NCBI RefSeq assembly: GCF_027925385.1
Contig: NZ_AP027143.1
Span: 1 to 64,000 of the forward strand
DNA: 64,000 nucleotides
Origin: Methylocystis iwaonis
GTDB taxonomy: Bacteria; Pseudomonadota; Alphaproteobacteria; Rhizobiales; Beijerinckiaceae
Reading direction: 5' to 3'
Shown here: positions 1 to 7,989 of the stretch, one piece after another
How the letters are laid out: every line of letters begins with the position of its first letter
Position numbering within the stretch: the stretch's first letter is position 1
Notes under the pieces: model-generated
Told to the model about the DNA's origin: nothing
The model's database searches: none
What the model saw: the letters and a program-made list of their open reading frames with translations, nothing else
Translations under genes and position numbers: made by a program

Positions 1-207
1 CTCATAGCGTTCCGGACGTGCGTCTGCGCAGAGCAGGGGGAACGCGCGCTGCATCGCCTTGAAGCCATGCGCCGCCCCGCCGACGAAGCTTCGGCCGTGA
101 TATTTGAGGATGTCGTCGAAAGAGATGGCGATCGGCTCGCCGTGGTCCAGCGTCTCAAGCCAGGCGGGCGCGAGTTTCGGCATTTTGTTCTCACCATTTT
201 CGGTCAT
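1..207 (-). CDS. FmdE-like protein, 3' part outside the window
   Basis: The first 69 residues are visible; the gene runs off the left edge. The stretch with FDDILKYHG followed by GGAAHGFKAM resembles the start of the FmdE family (named after subunit E of formylmethanofuran dehydrogenase), whose members carry a conserved His-Gly near the N-terminus and often sit beside metal or siderophore transport genes. The ATG at 205-207 overlaps the stop of the upstream gene by four bases (ATGA), so it is the last visible gene of the iron uptake operon. The biochemical role of such proteins in bacteria is not clear to me. The family call rests on a short piece and is tentative. Confidence 0.5.
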   Translation of the reverse strand, partial: MTENGENKMPKLAPAWLETLDHGEPIAISFDDILKYHGRSFVGGAAHGFKAMQRAFPLLCADARPERYE

Positions 208-812
208 CGACAAAACTCCTCTTTCAGCCAGGGTAGGAAACCGTCCAGAAAACGCGTCGCCGCCGGCATGAAGTGCGACCCGTGATGGTAGAAGGGGTCC
301 AGACTCGTCACGATCATTCGACCGCGCGTCGTGACCTCGTCGATATAGAGGACCGAGCGGCCATCGGCGTCTTCGACGAGCGAGCACGCTCCTCTCGGCG
401 GATCGAAGGCGCCGTGCAGATGCCATGCGACGTCGTTCGGGCCGATGCGCTCGAACAGATGATGGTCGGGAGCGGCGATCGTCAGACCCAGGCTCGCGCC
501 GGGTTCGAGCCACCACCACCAATTTGTCGGGCAGGGCGTGAAGCAAACTCCGGGTAGCCATCGCTCCTGCTCGGTCTCGCCCATCGCGACCACGCAGCCG
601 CCGGCGTCGAGAAACGCGACGAGGCGCTGCCGATGCGGCGCCATGCGGCTCGCGGGCGTGCGACAAGGGATGAGAGCGACGTCGAAGCCCGACAAGACGA
701 CGCTATCGAGTTCTTCGGGGCGGACGAGCCGGTCGAAGAAGCGCGCGTAGCGGGGCGCCTCGAGCGCTTCGCAATGATAGGCTGCGCCAGCGTGGACGGC
801 GAGGATGGTCAT
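204..812 (-). CDS. Amidotransferase-like (ThuA/GATase1-like) protein of iron uptake operon
   Basis: A 202-residue soluble protein with no signal peptide. The segment LVAFLDAGGCVVAMGE, followed by clustered Trp residues and a C-terminal stretch reporting a positional strand-His pattern (DPFYHHGSHF), suggests the flavodoxin-like fold of class I amidotransferase or ThuA-like proteins. I do not see a convincing Cys-His-Glu triad, so it may be non-catalytic. The start at 812 is chosen because the ATG overlaps the preceding stop (ATGA); a longer frame upstream would run inside the neighbour. It lies between the second amidotransferase-like gene and the FmdE-like gene. Function unknown; an accessory role in metal or siderophore handling is inferred from context only. 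Confidence 0.6.
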   Translation of the reverse strand: MTILAVHAGAAYHCEALEAPRYARFFDRLVRPEELDSVVLSGFDVALIPCRTPASRMAPHRQRLVAFLDAGGCVVAMGETEQERWLPGVCFTPCPTNWWWWLEPGASLGLTIAAPDHHLFERIGPNDVAWHLHGAFDPPRGACSLVEDADGRSVLYIDEVTTRGRMIVTSLDPFYHHGSHFMPAATRFLDGFLPWLKEEFCR

Positions 813-1459
813 ACGAATGGCTCCGCGTCCATGTGGTCGAACGTCTCGTCGGCGCCGGCGCACCAGGCGGCCAGACGCTCGGCGAGAAGGATGTTCACCG
901 CCGCGTCATCGCACACACTCCAGAGGTCGTTGCCGGAATGCATCAGGATCTCGCCGCCTTCCGGTCGCTCCCATACCCAGTCGATCGGCGCCTTCTCCGG
1001 CCCGATCCCGGTCAGCGCCCGGCCGCCCCTCGGGATAGGCGCATAGCCGCGACCATAGAAACCGGCGACGCCGTGACGAGTCTCGAGCAAAGCGCGATCG
1101 ATCCCTTCGAAGATCGGATGTGACCCCTTTGCGACGAGCCTAAAATCGATGCGTCGCCCCGAAGCGAGCGGGATGAAAGGCGTGAGCTCGGGTAGGAAAG
1201 GGCGTGCAAGATGGCCCATGAAGGCGAGCCGGCCGCCGCGACCGAAGAATTCGATGAGCGCGCTCGCGCGGGCGGCGAAATCAATCTGATCGAGATGCAT
1301 TGTGGTGACGAGTCCGCGCGCCCGCGCGAGTTGATGGTTTTCGAGTTCGATCTGCTGTACCGGCTGCAGCAATCCGGCTGCGATGGACTTCGCGAAGGCC
1401 GCGGGGGGCGGGCCATCCGCGCTGAGGATCAGCAGCGCTGCTCTGTGGTCGTCGATCAA
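809..1459 (-). CDS. Second amidotransferase-like protein, TTG start
   Basis: A 216-residue protein that looks like a distant relative of the next gene: it has LIEFFGRGGRLAFMGH, which corresponds to the strand-turn of amidotransferase-like folds, followed by PIFEGI and a C-terminal GGEILMHSGNDLW. No ATG exists near the beginning of the homologous region. A TTG at 1457-1459 overlaps the TGA of the ATPase gene (TTGA) and has a GGAG ribosome-binding site seven bases upstream, so I use it. Two adjacent, diverged paralogues of this fold in a transporter operon are unusual. No specific enzymatic role can be assigned from the sequence. Confidence 0.6.
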   Translation of the reverse strand: MIDDHRAALLILSADGPPPAAFAKSIAAGLLQPVQQIELENHQLARARGLVTTMHLDQIDFAARASALIEFFGRGGRLAFMGHLARPFLPELTPFIPLASGRRIDFRLVAKGSHPIFEGIDRALLETRHGVAGFYGRGYAPIPRGGRALTGIGPEKAPIDWVWERPEGGEILMHSGNDLWSVCDDAAVNILLAERLAAWCAGADETFDHMDAEPFV

Positions 1460-2208
1460 GCGTAGACTCCGCCGAACATGGGCACGACGGCTTCGATCGT
1501 TCCGCCACTGTCGATGGAGAGGCTGAGGCGACGAACGGGCAAGCCGTAGAGTGCCGTGAGATTGGTTTCGTCGAGCACGGTCCGGACCGGACCGACTACA
1601 TGGCTCGCGGCGTCCATCATCAGCAGAGCGTCGTCGGCGACGCTCAACGCATGCTGGGGCAGATGCGTCGAGAACAGAATGGCGTGACGACCCGCCGTCT
1701 TGAGGTCGCGCAAAACCGCGAGCAGCCGGTTCTGATAGGCGAGGTCGAGCGCCGAGGCCGGCTCGTCGAGAACGAGCGCGGAAGAGCCGGTGGCGAGCGC
1801 GCGTGCGAGCAGCACGATCTGCCGCTCTCCGCCCGAGAGTCGATCGAACGGCCGCTCGGCGAATTGGGCCGCGCCGACCTGTTCGAGCGCGTCGAGCGCG
1901 GCGCGATAGTCGGCGGCGCCCGGCGCGCCGAACAGGCCGAGGCGCAGTGCGCGGCCCATCACCACCACATCGAGCACGCGATAAGGTATGTCGGAGCCGA
2001 TCGCTTGCGACACATAGCCGATGAGCGGCGGCGCGATCCGCCGCCCGGCGGCGAGCGGAACGAGTCCGGCGAGCGCTTTGATGAGGGTCGTCTTGCCGCG
2101 TCCGTTCGGCCCGAGCACGGCGAGCGTTTGTCCGGGTTCGACCGCGAAAGACACGTCGGAGAAAATCCACCGCCCGCGGCGGACGCCGGCGTTCTCTAAA
2201 CCGATCAT
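1456..2208 (-). CDS. Iron-siderophore ABC transporter ATPase (FecE/FhuC type)
   Basis: A 250-residue nucleotide-binding subunit of an iron-chelate importer. Walker A is GPNGRGKTT near residue 35, the ABC signature is LSGGERQ near residue 125 and Walker B is ALVLDEPASALD just after it; the switch His lies in FSTHLPQH. The Walker A motif has Arg where Gly or Ser is common, which is tolerated in this family. It would energise the permease encoded directly upstream, with which it overlaps by four bases. Length is normal for FecE/BtuD/FhuC proteins. The substrate cannot be read from the ATPase; the island around it points to a ferric siderophore. Confidence 0.93.
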   Translation of the reverse strand: MIGLENAGVRRGRWIFSDVSFAVEPGQTLAVLGPNGRGKTTLIKALAGLVPLAAGRRIAPPLIGYVSQAIGSDIPYRVLDVVVMGRALRLGLFGAPGAADYRAALDALEQVGAAQFAERPFDRLSGGERQIVLLARALATGSSALVLDEPASALDLAYQNRLLAVLRDLKTAGRHAILFSTHLPQHALSVADDALLMMDAASHVVGPVRTVLDETNLTALYGLPVRRLSLSIDSGGTIEAVVPMFGGVYA

Positions 2209-3266
2209 GCGCGGATCTCCTTGCGGCGAGTCTTTCTGAGCAGCGCCGCGAAAATGGGGGCGCCGATCACCGCGGTGATGACGCCGAGTGGGATTTCGGC
2301 CGCCGTCGCTGCGCGCGCGAGACTGTCGACGAACAGCAGATAGGAGGCGCCGAGCGCCGCTGCTGTCGGCAGCAGCAATCTCTGGTCGGAGCCGACCAGC
2401 ATCCGCGCCGCATGCGGCACGACGAGCCCGACCCAGCCGATGACGCCGGCGACCGATACGGTCGCCCCCTCGATGAGGGCGGTCGCGGCGAACACGAGCC
2501 AGCGATCGCGATCCACCGCGAGGCCGAGCGCGCGCGCCTCTTCTTCGCCGAGGGAAAGCACGTTGATACGAAAGCGCATGAGCCAGACGAGCGCCATGCC
2601 TGCAAGAACGGCCGGCGCAGCGACGAAGACGCGTGTCCAGGTCGCGGCCGAGAAGCTGCCCATCAGCCAGAAGACGATCGCCGGCAGCGAACTATTGGGA
2701 TCGGCGAGGAACTGCACGAGCGAGACGAGCGCGGTGAACAGCGCGCCGACGACAATGCCGGTCAGGACCAGCATGATGGCGTCACTGCGGCCGTCGACGC
2801 GAGCGAGCGCGCCGACCATAGCCAGCGCCGCCACGCCCATCGCGCAGGCGGCGCCGATCAGAGCATAGCCGCTCGCTCCCGCGAGAATGGCGAGCGCGCC
2901 CCCGAAGGCGGCCCCGGGTGAGACGCCGAGGATTTGAGGCGCGACCAGCGGATTGCGGAACACGCCCTGCAGCGCCGCGCCGCTCATCGCCAGCCCCGCG
3001 CCGCACAGCGAGGCGAGGACGACGCGGGGCGCTCGGACCAGCAGAACTATGCGCTCGTCCATCGCGCTCCAATCGGGCGTGACAGGCGCAATGCGAGACA
3101 GGAGAATCGCCATCGCCTTTTCCGGCATGATTTGGAAGCGGCCGACGCAGAGCGCGGTCAACGCGGCGGCGGTGAACAGGCCAGCGACGCCGAGCGCGCC
3201 GGCCCATCGGGGCAGCGTCGAGCGGCCGGCGCGCGCCTCGCTTGTGATCGCGGAGAGAAGGCTCAT
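2205..3266 (-). CDS. Iron-siderophore ABC transporter permease (FecCD family)
   Basis: A 353-residue inner-membrane permease of the FecCD/BtuC family. It begins with a cytoplasmic Arg-rich segment and then shows a series of hydrophobic helices consistent with the usual ten, with the family-typical GAALQGVFRNPLVAPQILGVSPGA split over residues near 90-115 and the late PHAARMLVGSD segment that contacts the ATPase. The start at 3266 is chosen because its ATG overlaps the stop of the binding-protein gene (ATGA); the open frame extends further upstream but that part lies inside the neighbour and is not FecCD-like. Only one permease gene is present, so the transporter would use a homodimer. Confidence 0.93.
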   Translation of the reverse strand: MSLLSAITSEARAGRSTLPRWAGALGVAGLFTAAALTALCVGRFQIMPEKAMAILLSRIAPVTPDWSAMDERIVLLVRAPRVVLASLCGAGLAMSGAALQGVFRNPLVAPQILGVSPGAAFGGALAILAGASGYALIGAACAMGVAALAMVGALARVDGRSDAIMLVLTGIVVGALFTALVSLVQFLADPNSSLPAIVFWLMGSFSAATWTRVFVAAPAVLAGMALVWLMRFRINVLSLGEEEARALGLAVDRDRWLVFAATALIEGATVSVAGVIGWVGLVVPHAARMLVGSDQRLLLPTAAALGASYLLFVDSLARAATAAEIPLGVITAVIGAPIFAALLRKTRRKEIRA

Positions 3267-4345
3267 GGCGCATGTCCGGGTGTCGGCGCTACGGCTGTGA
3301 ACCGATCGTAGCCGCGCGCGTCGCCATTCACGGAGAGTCGCAACACGGAGTCGATATCGCTGAGCGACGGCCGATAGCCGTAGACGATCTGGTAGCTCTC
3401 CTCGATTTCTTTTCGTAGATCGTAACGGAACAGATCCGGGTACAGGAGTTGCGCCAGCCACATCCAAGCCAGTGGATTCTCATGGCTCGGCGGGTCCCAG
3501 CGATAGCCGCCGATCGGCATTTTGTAGACGCGCCGCTCCATGGCCGCTTTCGCGCCGGAGAGAAGCGGATCGTCGTAAATGCGACGCGGCGTGAGCTGTT
3601 CCTCGAAGCCGTTGAGCAGGATGACGTCAGGGGCCCACTGCGCGAGCTGCTCGGCGTTTATCGCGAGCGCGCCGCTCAGCTCCGCTGCGGCGTTCACGCC
3701 GCCGACCAGACGAATGTAGTAGTCAGAGTAGGTGTTCGCTCCGGCGACGACGAGCCCGGTCGAAGCACGTTGAAGATAGACGACCTTCAAGCGGCGTTTA
3801 TCGGGCATGGCCGCCGCTTTTGCCGCGATCTCCGTGGCGACGGCTTCGCGCCAGGCGATCAGCCTCCGCGCCTTGTCGGGTTTCCCGGCGATCTCTCCCA
3901 TCAACGTCAGACTGTCGCGCGCGAACTGCTCGGTTCCGTAACGCATCAGAGCCGTATGCATCCCGGCGTTACGCAAAGGCGCGACGATATCGTCGCCGCG
4001 ATCGCCCCATTGGACGACGACATCCGGATCAAGCATTGCGAGCGTCTCCACATTTGGCATGAAACCATCCGCGCCGCCCGCGGCGATCGAAGAATTGATG
4101 ACGCGCGCGCTGGGAAACATTCGACCGAGCACGCCTTCCTCGATCGCGCTTCTCGATAACGGGTGCATTCCAACGAGCCGTTCGGCCGAGCCGTCGACAG
4201 CGATGAATATGGACGCCGAGGGGATGGGAATTGTCGCCACGCGCGTAACCGGACGATCGTCGGCTTTTGCCCGCTCCCATGCCGGCGCGCCGATAGTGAG
4301 AAGAACAGCGGCGAAGCAGCGCCCATGTTTCTTTCGTCTCGCCAT
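3263..4345 (-). CDS. Periplasmic iron-siderophore binding protein (FecB/BtuF family)
   Basis: A 360-residue exported substrate-binding protein. An Arg/Lys-rich N-terminus is followed by a hydrophobic signal sequence ending near AWERAKA. The mature part has the two-lobed class III binding-protein pattern: ETLAMLDPDVVVQWG in the first lobe and EQLAQWAPDVILLNG in the second, ending with the WDPPSHENPLAWMWLAQLLYP-like block split around residue 290. An upstream TTG overlaps the tonB stop, but the ATG at 4345 has GGAG six bases in front and gives a normal signal peptide, so I prefer it. The protein would hand a ferric chelate from the outer-membrane receptor to the FecCD-type permease. Substrate not determined by sequence. 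Confidence 0.9.
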   Translation of the reverse strand: MARRKKHGRCFAAVLLTIGAPAWERAKADDRPVTRVATIPIPSASIFIAVDGSAERLVGMHPLSRSAIEEGVLGRMFPSARVINSSIAAGGADGFMPNVETLAMLDPDVVVQWGDRGDDIVAPLRNAGMHTALMRYGTEQFARDSLTLMGEIAGKPDKARRLIAWREAVATEIAAKAAAMPDKRRLKVVYLQRASTGLVVAGANTYSDYYIRLVGGVNAAAELSGALAINAEQLAQWAPDVILLNGFEEQLTPRRIYDDPLLSGAKAAMERRVYKMPIGGYRWDPPSHENPLAWMWLAQLLYPDLFRYDLRKEIEESYQIVYGYRPSLSDIDSVLRLSVNGDARGYDRFTAVAPTPGHAP

Positions 4346-4359
4346 GACAGACTCCAGAT

Positions 4360-5076
4360 TCAATGGAAGTGAAAATTCTGGCTGGCGAAGAAGCCGCCGC
4401 CCGGTGGGGGCGGGGCGTGGACGGATGACATGATCTGGCGCGCCAACGCCGCATGCGCAGGCGTCGATCCGCTTGCCGATATTCCGGCGATGCCGCCGCC
4501 GGCGGTCACATGGAAGGCGACGCTGGCCGAGCCCTCGCCGGCGGACGACGTCGCCGGCGTGTGTTGGCGGATCGTTGCGGCGAGCATTGCCTTATAATCG
4601 CTCTGCGACATGGCGGTCGCTTCCGAATGGCCTTCGGGCGCGCCCATGCGGCGGCGCGCCTGCGCCTCGCGCCGCTTGTCGGCGTGGTCGACCTCGGGCT
4701 TCCTCTCGGCGACCTTCTTTTTTTTCTTCTCGACCACTTCCTTCTTCGCCGGCAGGGGCGGCGCGTCGGGCGACATCACCACGGGTGGCGGCAAAGGCAG
4801 ATCGGGCTGCGCCACTTCTTCGAGCGGCGGCGGCTGTTCCTCGGCTGCCGTCATCTCTTGCGACTCGAAGAAATTGCCTTGCGGCACGAGATCCATGCTG
4901 ATCGAATCCAGGTTCGAGATGGTCGGAACGGCGACGGCCAGCAGCAGCCATGCGACGGCCCCATGCGCCGCCAGCACGCCCGAAAGACTAGCGGCCCGCA
5001 GCCAATTCGGCGTGACGGGCGGCGGATCGGCCATCAGCGCTCCGGCTTCGAAGGAGGCGGGCGTAAGATCAGTCAT
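4360..5076 (-). CDS. tonB: TonB-family energy transducer
   Basis: A 238-residue TonB-like protein. A single transmembrane segment lies near residues 33-53 (SGVLAAHGAVAWLLLAV), followed by a Pro/Glu-rich and Lys-rich periplasmic spacer (repeated PPP and a KKKKK stretch) and a C-terminal domain containing ASVAFHVTAGGGIAGISASGSTP, the two-strand pattern of TonB C-terminal domains. It would couple proton-motive force to the TonB-dependent receptor encoded divergently. The ATG at 5076 has GGAGGAG seven bases upstream and overlaps the stop of a 45-codon ORF. No exbB or exbD gene is visible in the window, so those partners must be elsewhere. Confidence 0.85.
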   Translation of the reverse strand: MTDLTPASFEAGALMADPPPVTPNWLRAASLSGVLAAHGAVAWLLLAVAVPTISNLDSISMDLVPQGNFFESQEMTAAEEQPPPLEEVAQPDLPLPPPVVMSPDAPPLPAKKEVVEKKKKKVAERKPEVDHADKRREAQARRRMGAPEGHSEATAMSQSDYKAMLAATIRQHTPATSSAGEGSASVAFHVTAGGGIAGISASGSTPAHAALARQIMSSVHAPPPPGGGFFASQNFHFH

Positions 5077-5210
5077 TTTACCGCTCCTCCAGCCGCCGCG
5101 GTCGTTCTCGCGCCCGGGGCGGTCTTGCTGCGCGAGTCGGCGACAATCGCGATATCGGTGACGCCGTTCATCGCCACCATGGCGACAGGTGAGATCGACG
5201 TAACTTCCAT
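5073..5210 (-). CDS. Possible 45-residue protein before tonB
   Basis: A short frame from ATG at 5210 whose TGA overlaps the tonB start (ATGA), the same junction style as every other gene of this operon. The peptide begins MEVTSISPVAMVAMNGV and is rich in small residues; it has no domain I recognise. The overlap and the position between hemP and tonB favour it being translated, but the small size leaves real doubt. Confidence 0.35.
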   Translation of the reverse strand: MEVTSISPVAMVAMNGVTDIAIVADSRSKTAPGARTTAAAGGAVK

Positions 5211-5329
5211 GACTGGCGCTCGTGCTCGGGGTCGCTATAGGCCGACGTCGAAAGCGCATCGCCTGCACTCGCATTGCTACGAAAACATTCGGCTCCGGAC
5301 GCGCGGAACTGGCGGCCGGGGCATGCATC

Positions 5330-5521
5330 TCATTTGGTCAGAATGAGCTTGTTGTTCGCAGTAATGCGGAGGCGGTAATGCTCTCCGGCGTGGATGATCG
5401 TGGCTTCCTTTTTCTCGCCCAAGAGGTCGCTCGCATGGTGCTTGCGAGTGACGGCTCGGCTTTTTGAAGCGTGCTGCGGATCGGAATTCCGCTTTGTGGG
5501 ATGATCGTTGAAATTCGTCAT
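5330..5521 (-). CDS. hemP: Hemin uptake protein HemP
   Basis: A 63-residue protein of the HemP/HmuP family. The C-terminal half contains ATIIHAGEHYRLRITANNKL followed by ILTK, which matches the family signature of an Ile-x-His block, Tyr-Arg-Leu and a terminal Lys-Leu-Ile-Leu-x-Lys. Members are short cytosolic proteins linked to haem or siderophore uptake, and in some bacteria HmuP acts as a regulator of receptor expression. It is the first gene of the minus-strand uptake operon and is divergent from the TonB-dependent receptor. Two copies of a 15-bp candidate operator lie 52-89 bases upstream of the start. Confidence 0.85.
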   Translation of the reverse strand: MTNFNDHPTKRNSDPQHASKSRAVTRKHHASDLLGEKKEATIIHAGEHYRLRITANNKLILTK

Positions 5522-5572
5522 GCAAAGAATTTCGACAAAGCAGCGTCGTCGGTCAATGCTCGAAGCGTCTCA

Positions 5573-5610
5573 TTGGAAGCCTTGCAGTTTGCCGCTTGGA
5601 AATCTTTCAA
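5573..5610. promoter_or_regulatory. Candidate iron-response operator, two copies (hemP / receptor)
   Basis: TTGGAAGCCTTGCAG (5573-5587) and TTGGAAATCTTTCAA (5596-5610) are directly repeated with a 23-base period, about two helical turns, in the divergent hemP/receptor promoter region. The second is close to an inverted repeat. A third copy, TTGGAAGCTTTACAG, lies upstream of sbnA. The half-palindromic layout loosely resembles the Irr-type iron control element of alphaproteobacteria, but the match is not good enough to name the regulator. Confidence 0.45.
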
Positions 5611-5775
5611 AGTGATTACCGGCCATAATCATTGATCGACCGGTCATGTCTCGGCTAAGACAAGGACGGGCATTCCAACATGCACGCCTGTGGCGCGCAT
5701 ATGTAGCGAGCCAGCCAGGCCGACGGGCCGAGCCAGCCAGCCGAAATTGTTGCACAGAGCTGGGGTTCGCATTTC

Positions 5776-7974
5776 ATGAGTGGCATATCTCACAACGCGC
5801 CACGCGGCGCTGCTTCTTTGTTGTTCATCGCCGCTTGCAGCGCATTGCCGGCCGACGCGCAACAAGCCTTACCGACCATCGACATACAAGCGGCGACGCC
5901 CAGCGCGCGAGAGGCGCCTCGTCCGTCCGCCGGTAAAACCCCGCCAACCAGCGTGATCGGGAAGCCGCCTGCGCCGTACGCCGGCGGTCTGGTCGGCAGC
6001 GGCGCTCGCTTGGGTGTGCTCGGCAACCGCAATGTCTTCGACACGCCGTTCAGCCTTACCGGCTATACGGAAAAGCTCGTTCGCGATCAGCAGGCGCGAA
6101 CCGTGACGGATGTGGCCGACAATGATTCCTCGATCCGCACAAACGCGCCCCGATATGGCGGAATCGATGGATTTCTGGTCCGGGGGTTTCCGGTATTCGC
6201 CGGCGACTTTGCAATCGACGGTCTCTATGGCGTCGCCGATTGGCGCAGCCAGGCGATCGAGCCGATGGAACGAATAGAGGTTCTCAAAGGGCCGAGCGCT
6301 CTTTTAAACGGCGTGCCGCCGCTCGGAACAATCGGCGGCGCGATCAACCTCATCCCCAAACGGGCGACCGACGCGCCAATCACGCGCGTTACGACGAGCT
6401 TCGCGTCCCGCGGACAGCTCGGCGCACATGTGGACGTCGGCCGCCGTTTCGGTCCAAATAACGAGTGGGGCATCCGCTTCAATGGCGCCTATCGCAAGGG
6501 CAGCACGCCGATCGACTTCCAAGGCGAAGAGTTCGGGGTCGCAGCGCTGGCTCTAGACTACCGTGGCGACAGATTGCGCGTTACCACCGATCTCGAACTC
6601 CAGGGGCGCGATCTCGACGCGCCAACGCGGCAAAAAACCGTATCGACCGGCTTTCCGATTCCAAGTTCGCCATCACTTGTCATCAACCCGCAGCAGCCAT
6701 GGGAATATTATAACGCCCACCATTGGCACGGCGCATTGCGCGCCGAATATGACGTATCGGAAAACGCCACCGTTTACGCGGCGTTCGGCCACTCCCGGTT
6801 CGACGAGCTGTTCTTCGGAGGAGTGCTGCAAATATTCAATGCGCGCGGCGATTTTCGCACGACGCCCACTCTCACGCCGCAGGACGTGCAGAGCAATACG
6901 ACCGACATTGGTCTGCGCACCCGCTTCGAGACGGGTCCGATCAAGCATCAGCTCGCGGCTTCTGCTGTCGGTCTGTGGCAAGACACGGGGATTACCAACT
7001 CGACCGTCGGCCGCGCGATCACCTCGAATATTTTTGTTCCTCTCTATGTTCCTGCGCGAAGCGATTTCGGTTTACCGCGAGACGCGCCGCGGACAGCCGC
7101 GCGCATGAATCGCGGCGTCGCGATCGCCGATACATTGTCGGCCTTCGACGACAGGGCGCTCCTCACCCTGGGCGGACGCTGGCAGCAGATCGACGTCAAA
7201 AATTACAACGCCAATACGGGACTGATCGCGTCTAGCTCCACGAATCAGGCTTTCAGCCCGGCGGCCGGATTGGTGGTGAAACCGATCGAGAATCTGTCGC
7301 TCTATGCGAATTATATTCAAGGGTTGACCTCGGGGGGCATTGCGCCGGTGAATGCGGTGAACGCCGGCGAGGCGTTTCCGGCGTTCATAGCGAGGCAAAT
7401 CGAGGTCGGGGCGAAATACGACTTCGGAGTTCTGGGACTAACCTTCGCCGCCTTCGACATCACGCAGCCGAGCAGCTTTACCGATCCGACGACCCGGCGT
7501 TTCTCGGTCGATGGCGAGCAGCGCAATCGCGGTCTGGAGTTCAATATCTTCGGCGAGCCTTTGCCGGGAGTGCGCCTTCTCGGCGGCGTCACCCTGCTCG
7601 ACGGCGTGCTGACGAAGACCGCCAGCGGAAGCAATAATGGCAAGACCGCCGCCGGTGTCCCGGACGTGCAGCTCAATCTATACGGCGAATACGACCTGCC
7701 GTTCTGGTCGGCGCCGGGAACTGCGACGCTCACCGGCCGCGTCATTTACACCTCGTCCCAATTTTACGATCAGGCCAACACGCAGAGCATACCAGACTGG
7801 ACGCGACTAGACCTCGGTGGGCGCTACACTATCGACATAGAGGGCCGGCCGGTGACGCTGCGCCTGAGTGTCGAGAATGTCCTCGACACCAACTATTGGG
7901 CGACGACCGGACGCGGTCTTCTCACCGCAGGGGCGCCTCGCACGTTCCTGGTTTCGACCACCGTGGACTTCTGA
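5776..7974 (+). CDS. TonB-dependent ferric siderophore receptor
   Basis: A 732-residue outer-membrane receptor. A signal peptide (cleavage near ADAQQ) is followed by a plug domain with GYTEKLVRDQQARTVTDV and the plug block IEVLKGPSALLNG near residue 170, then a 22-strand-type beta barrel that ends in the aromatic C-terminus TVDF. The plug pattern and ending are those of the siderophore receptor family that includes FhuA, FhuE and FoxA. It lies divergent from hemP and shares the promoter region with two candidate operators. The adjacency to the sbn operon makes ferric staphyloferrin B the obvious ligand; that is inference, since receptor specificity cannot be read from sequence. Confidence 0.93.
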   Translation: MSGISHNAPRGAASLLFIAACSALPADAQQALPTIDIQAATPSAREAPRPSAGKTPPTSVIGKPPAPYAGGLVGSGARLGVLGNRNVFDTPFSLTGYTEKLVRDQQARTVTDVADNDSSIRTNAPRYGGIDGFLVRGFPVFAGDFAIDGLYGVADWRSQAIEPMERIEVLKGPSALLNGVPPLGTIGGAINLIPKRATDAPITRVTTSFASRGQLGAHVDVGRRFGPNNEWGIRFNGAYRKGSTPIDFQGEEFGVAALALDYRGDRLRVTTDLELQGRDLDAPTRQKTVSTGFPIPSSPSLVINPQQPWEYYNAHHWHGALRAEYDVSENATVYAAFGHSRFDELFFGGVLQIFNARGDFRTTPTLTPQDVQSNTTDIGLRTRFETGPIKHQLAASAVGLWQDTGITNSTVGRAITSNIFVPLYVPARSDFGLPRDAPRTAARMNRGVAIADTLSAFDDRALLTLGGRWQQIDVKNYNANTGLIASSSTNQAFSPAAGLVVKPIENLSLYANYIQGLTSGGIAPVNAVNAGEAFPAFIARQIEVGAKYDFGVLGLTFAAFDITQPSSFTDPTTRRFSVDGEQRNRGLEFNIFGEPLPGVRLLGGVTLLDGVLTKTASGSNNGKTAAGVPDVQLNLYGEYDLPFWSAPGTATLTGRVIYTSSQFYDQANTQSIPDWTRLDLGGRYTIDIEGRPVTLRLSVENVLDTNYWATTGRGLLTAGAPRTFLVSTTVDF

Positions 7975-7989
7975 GAGAGGAAGCCTTCC

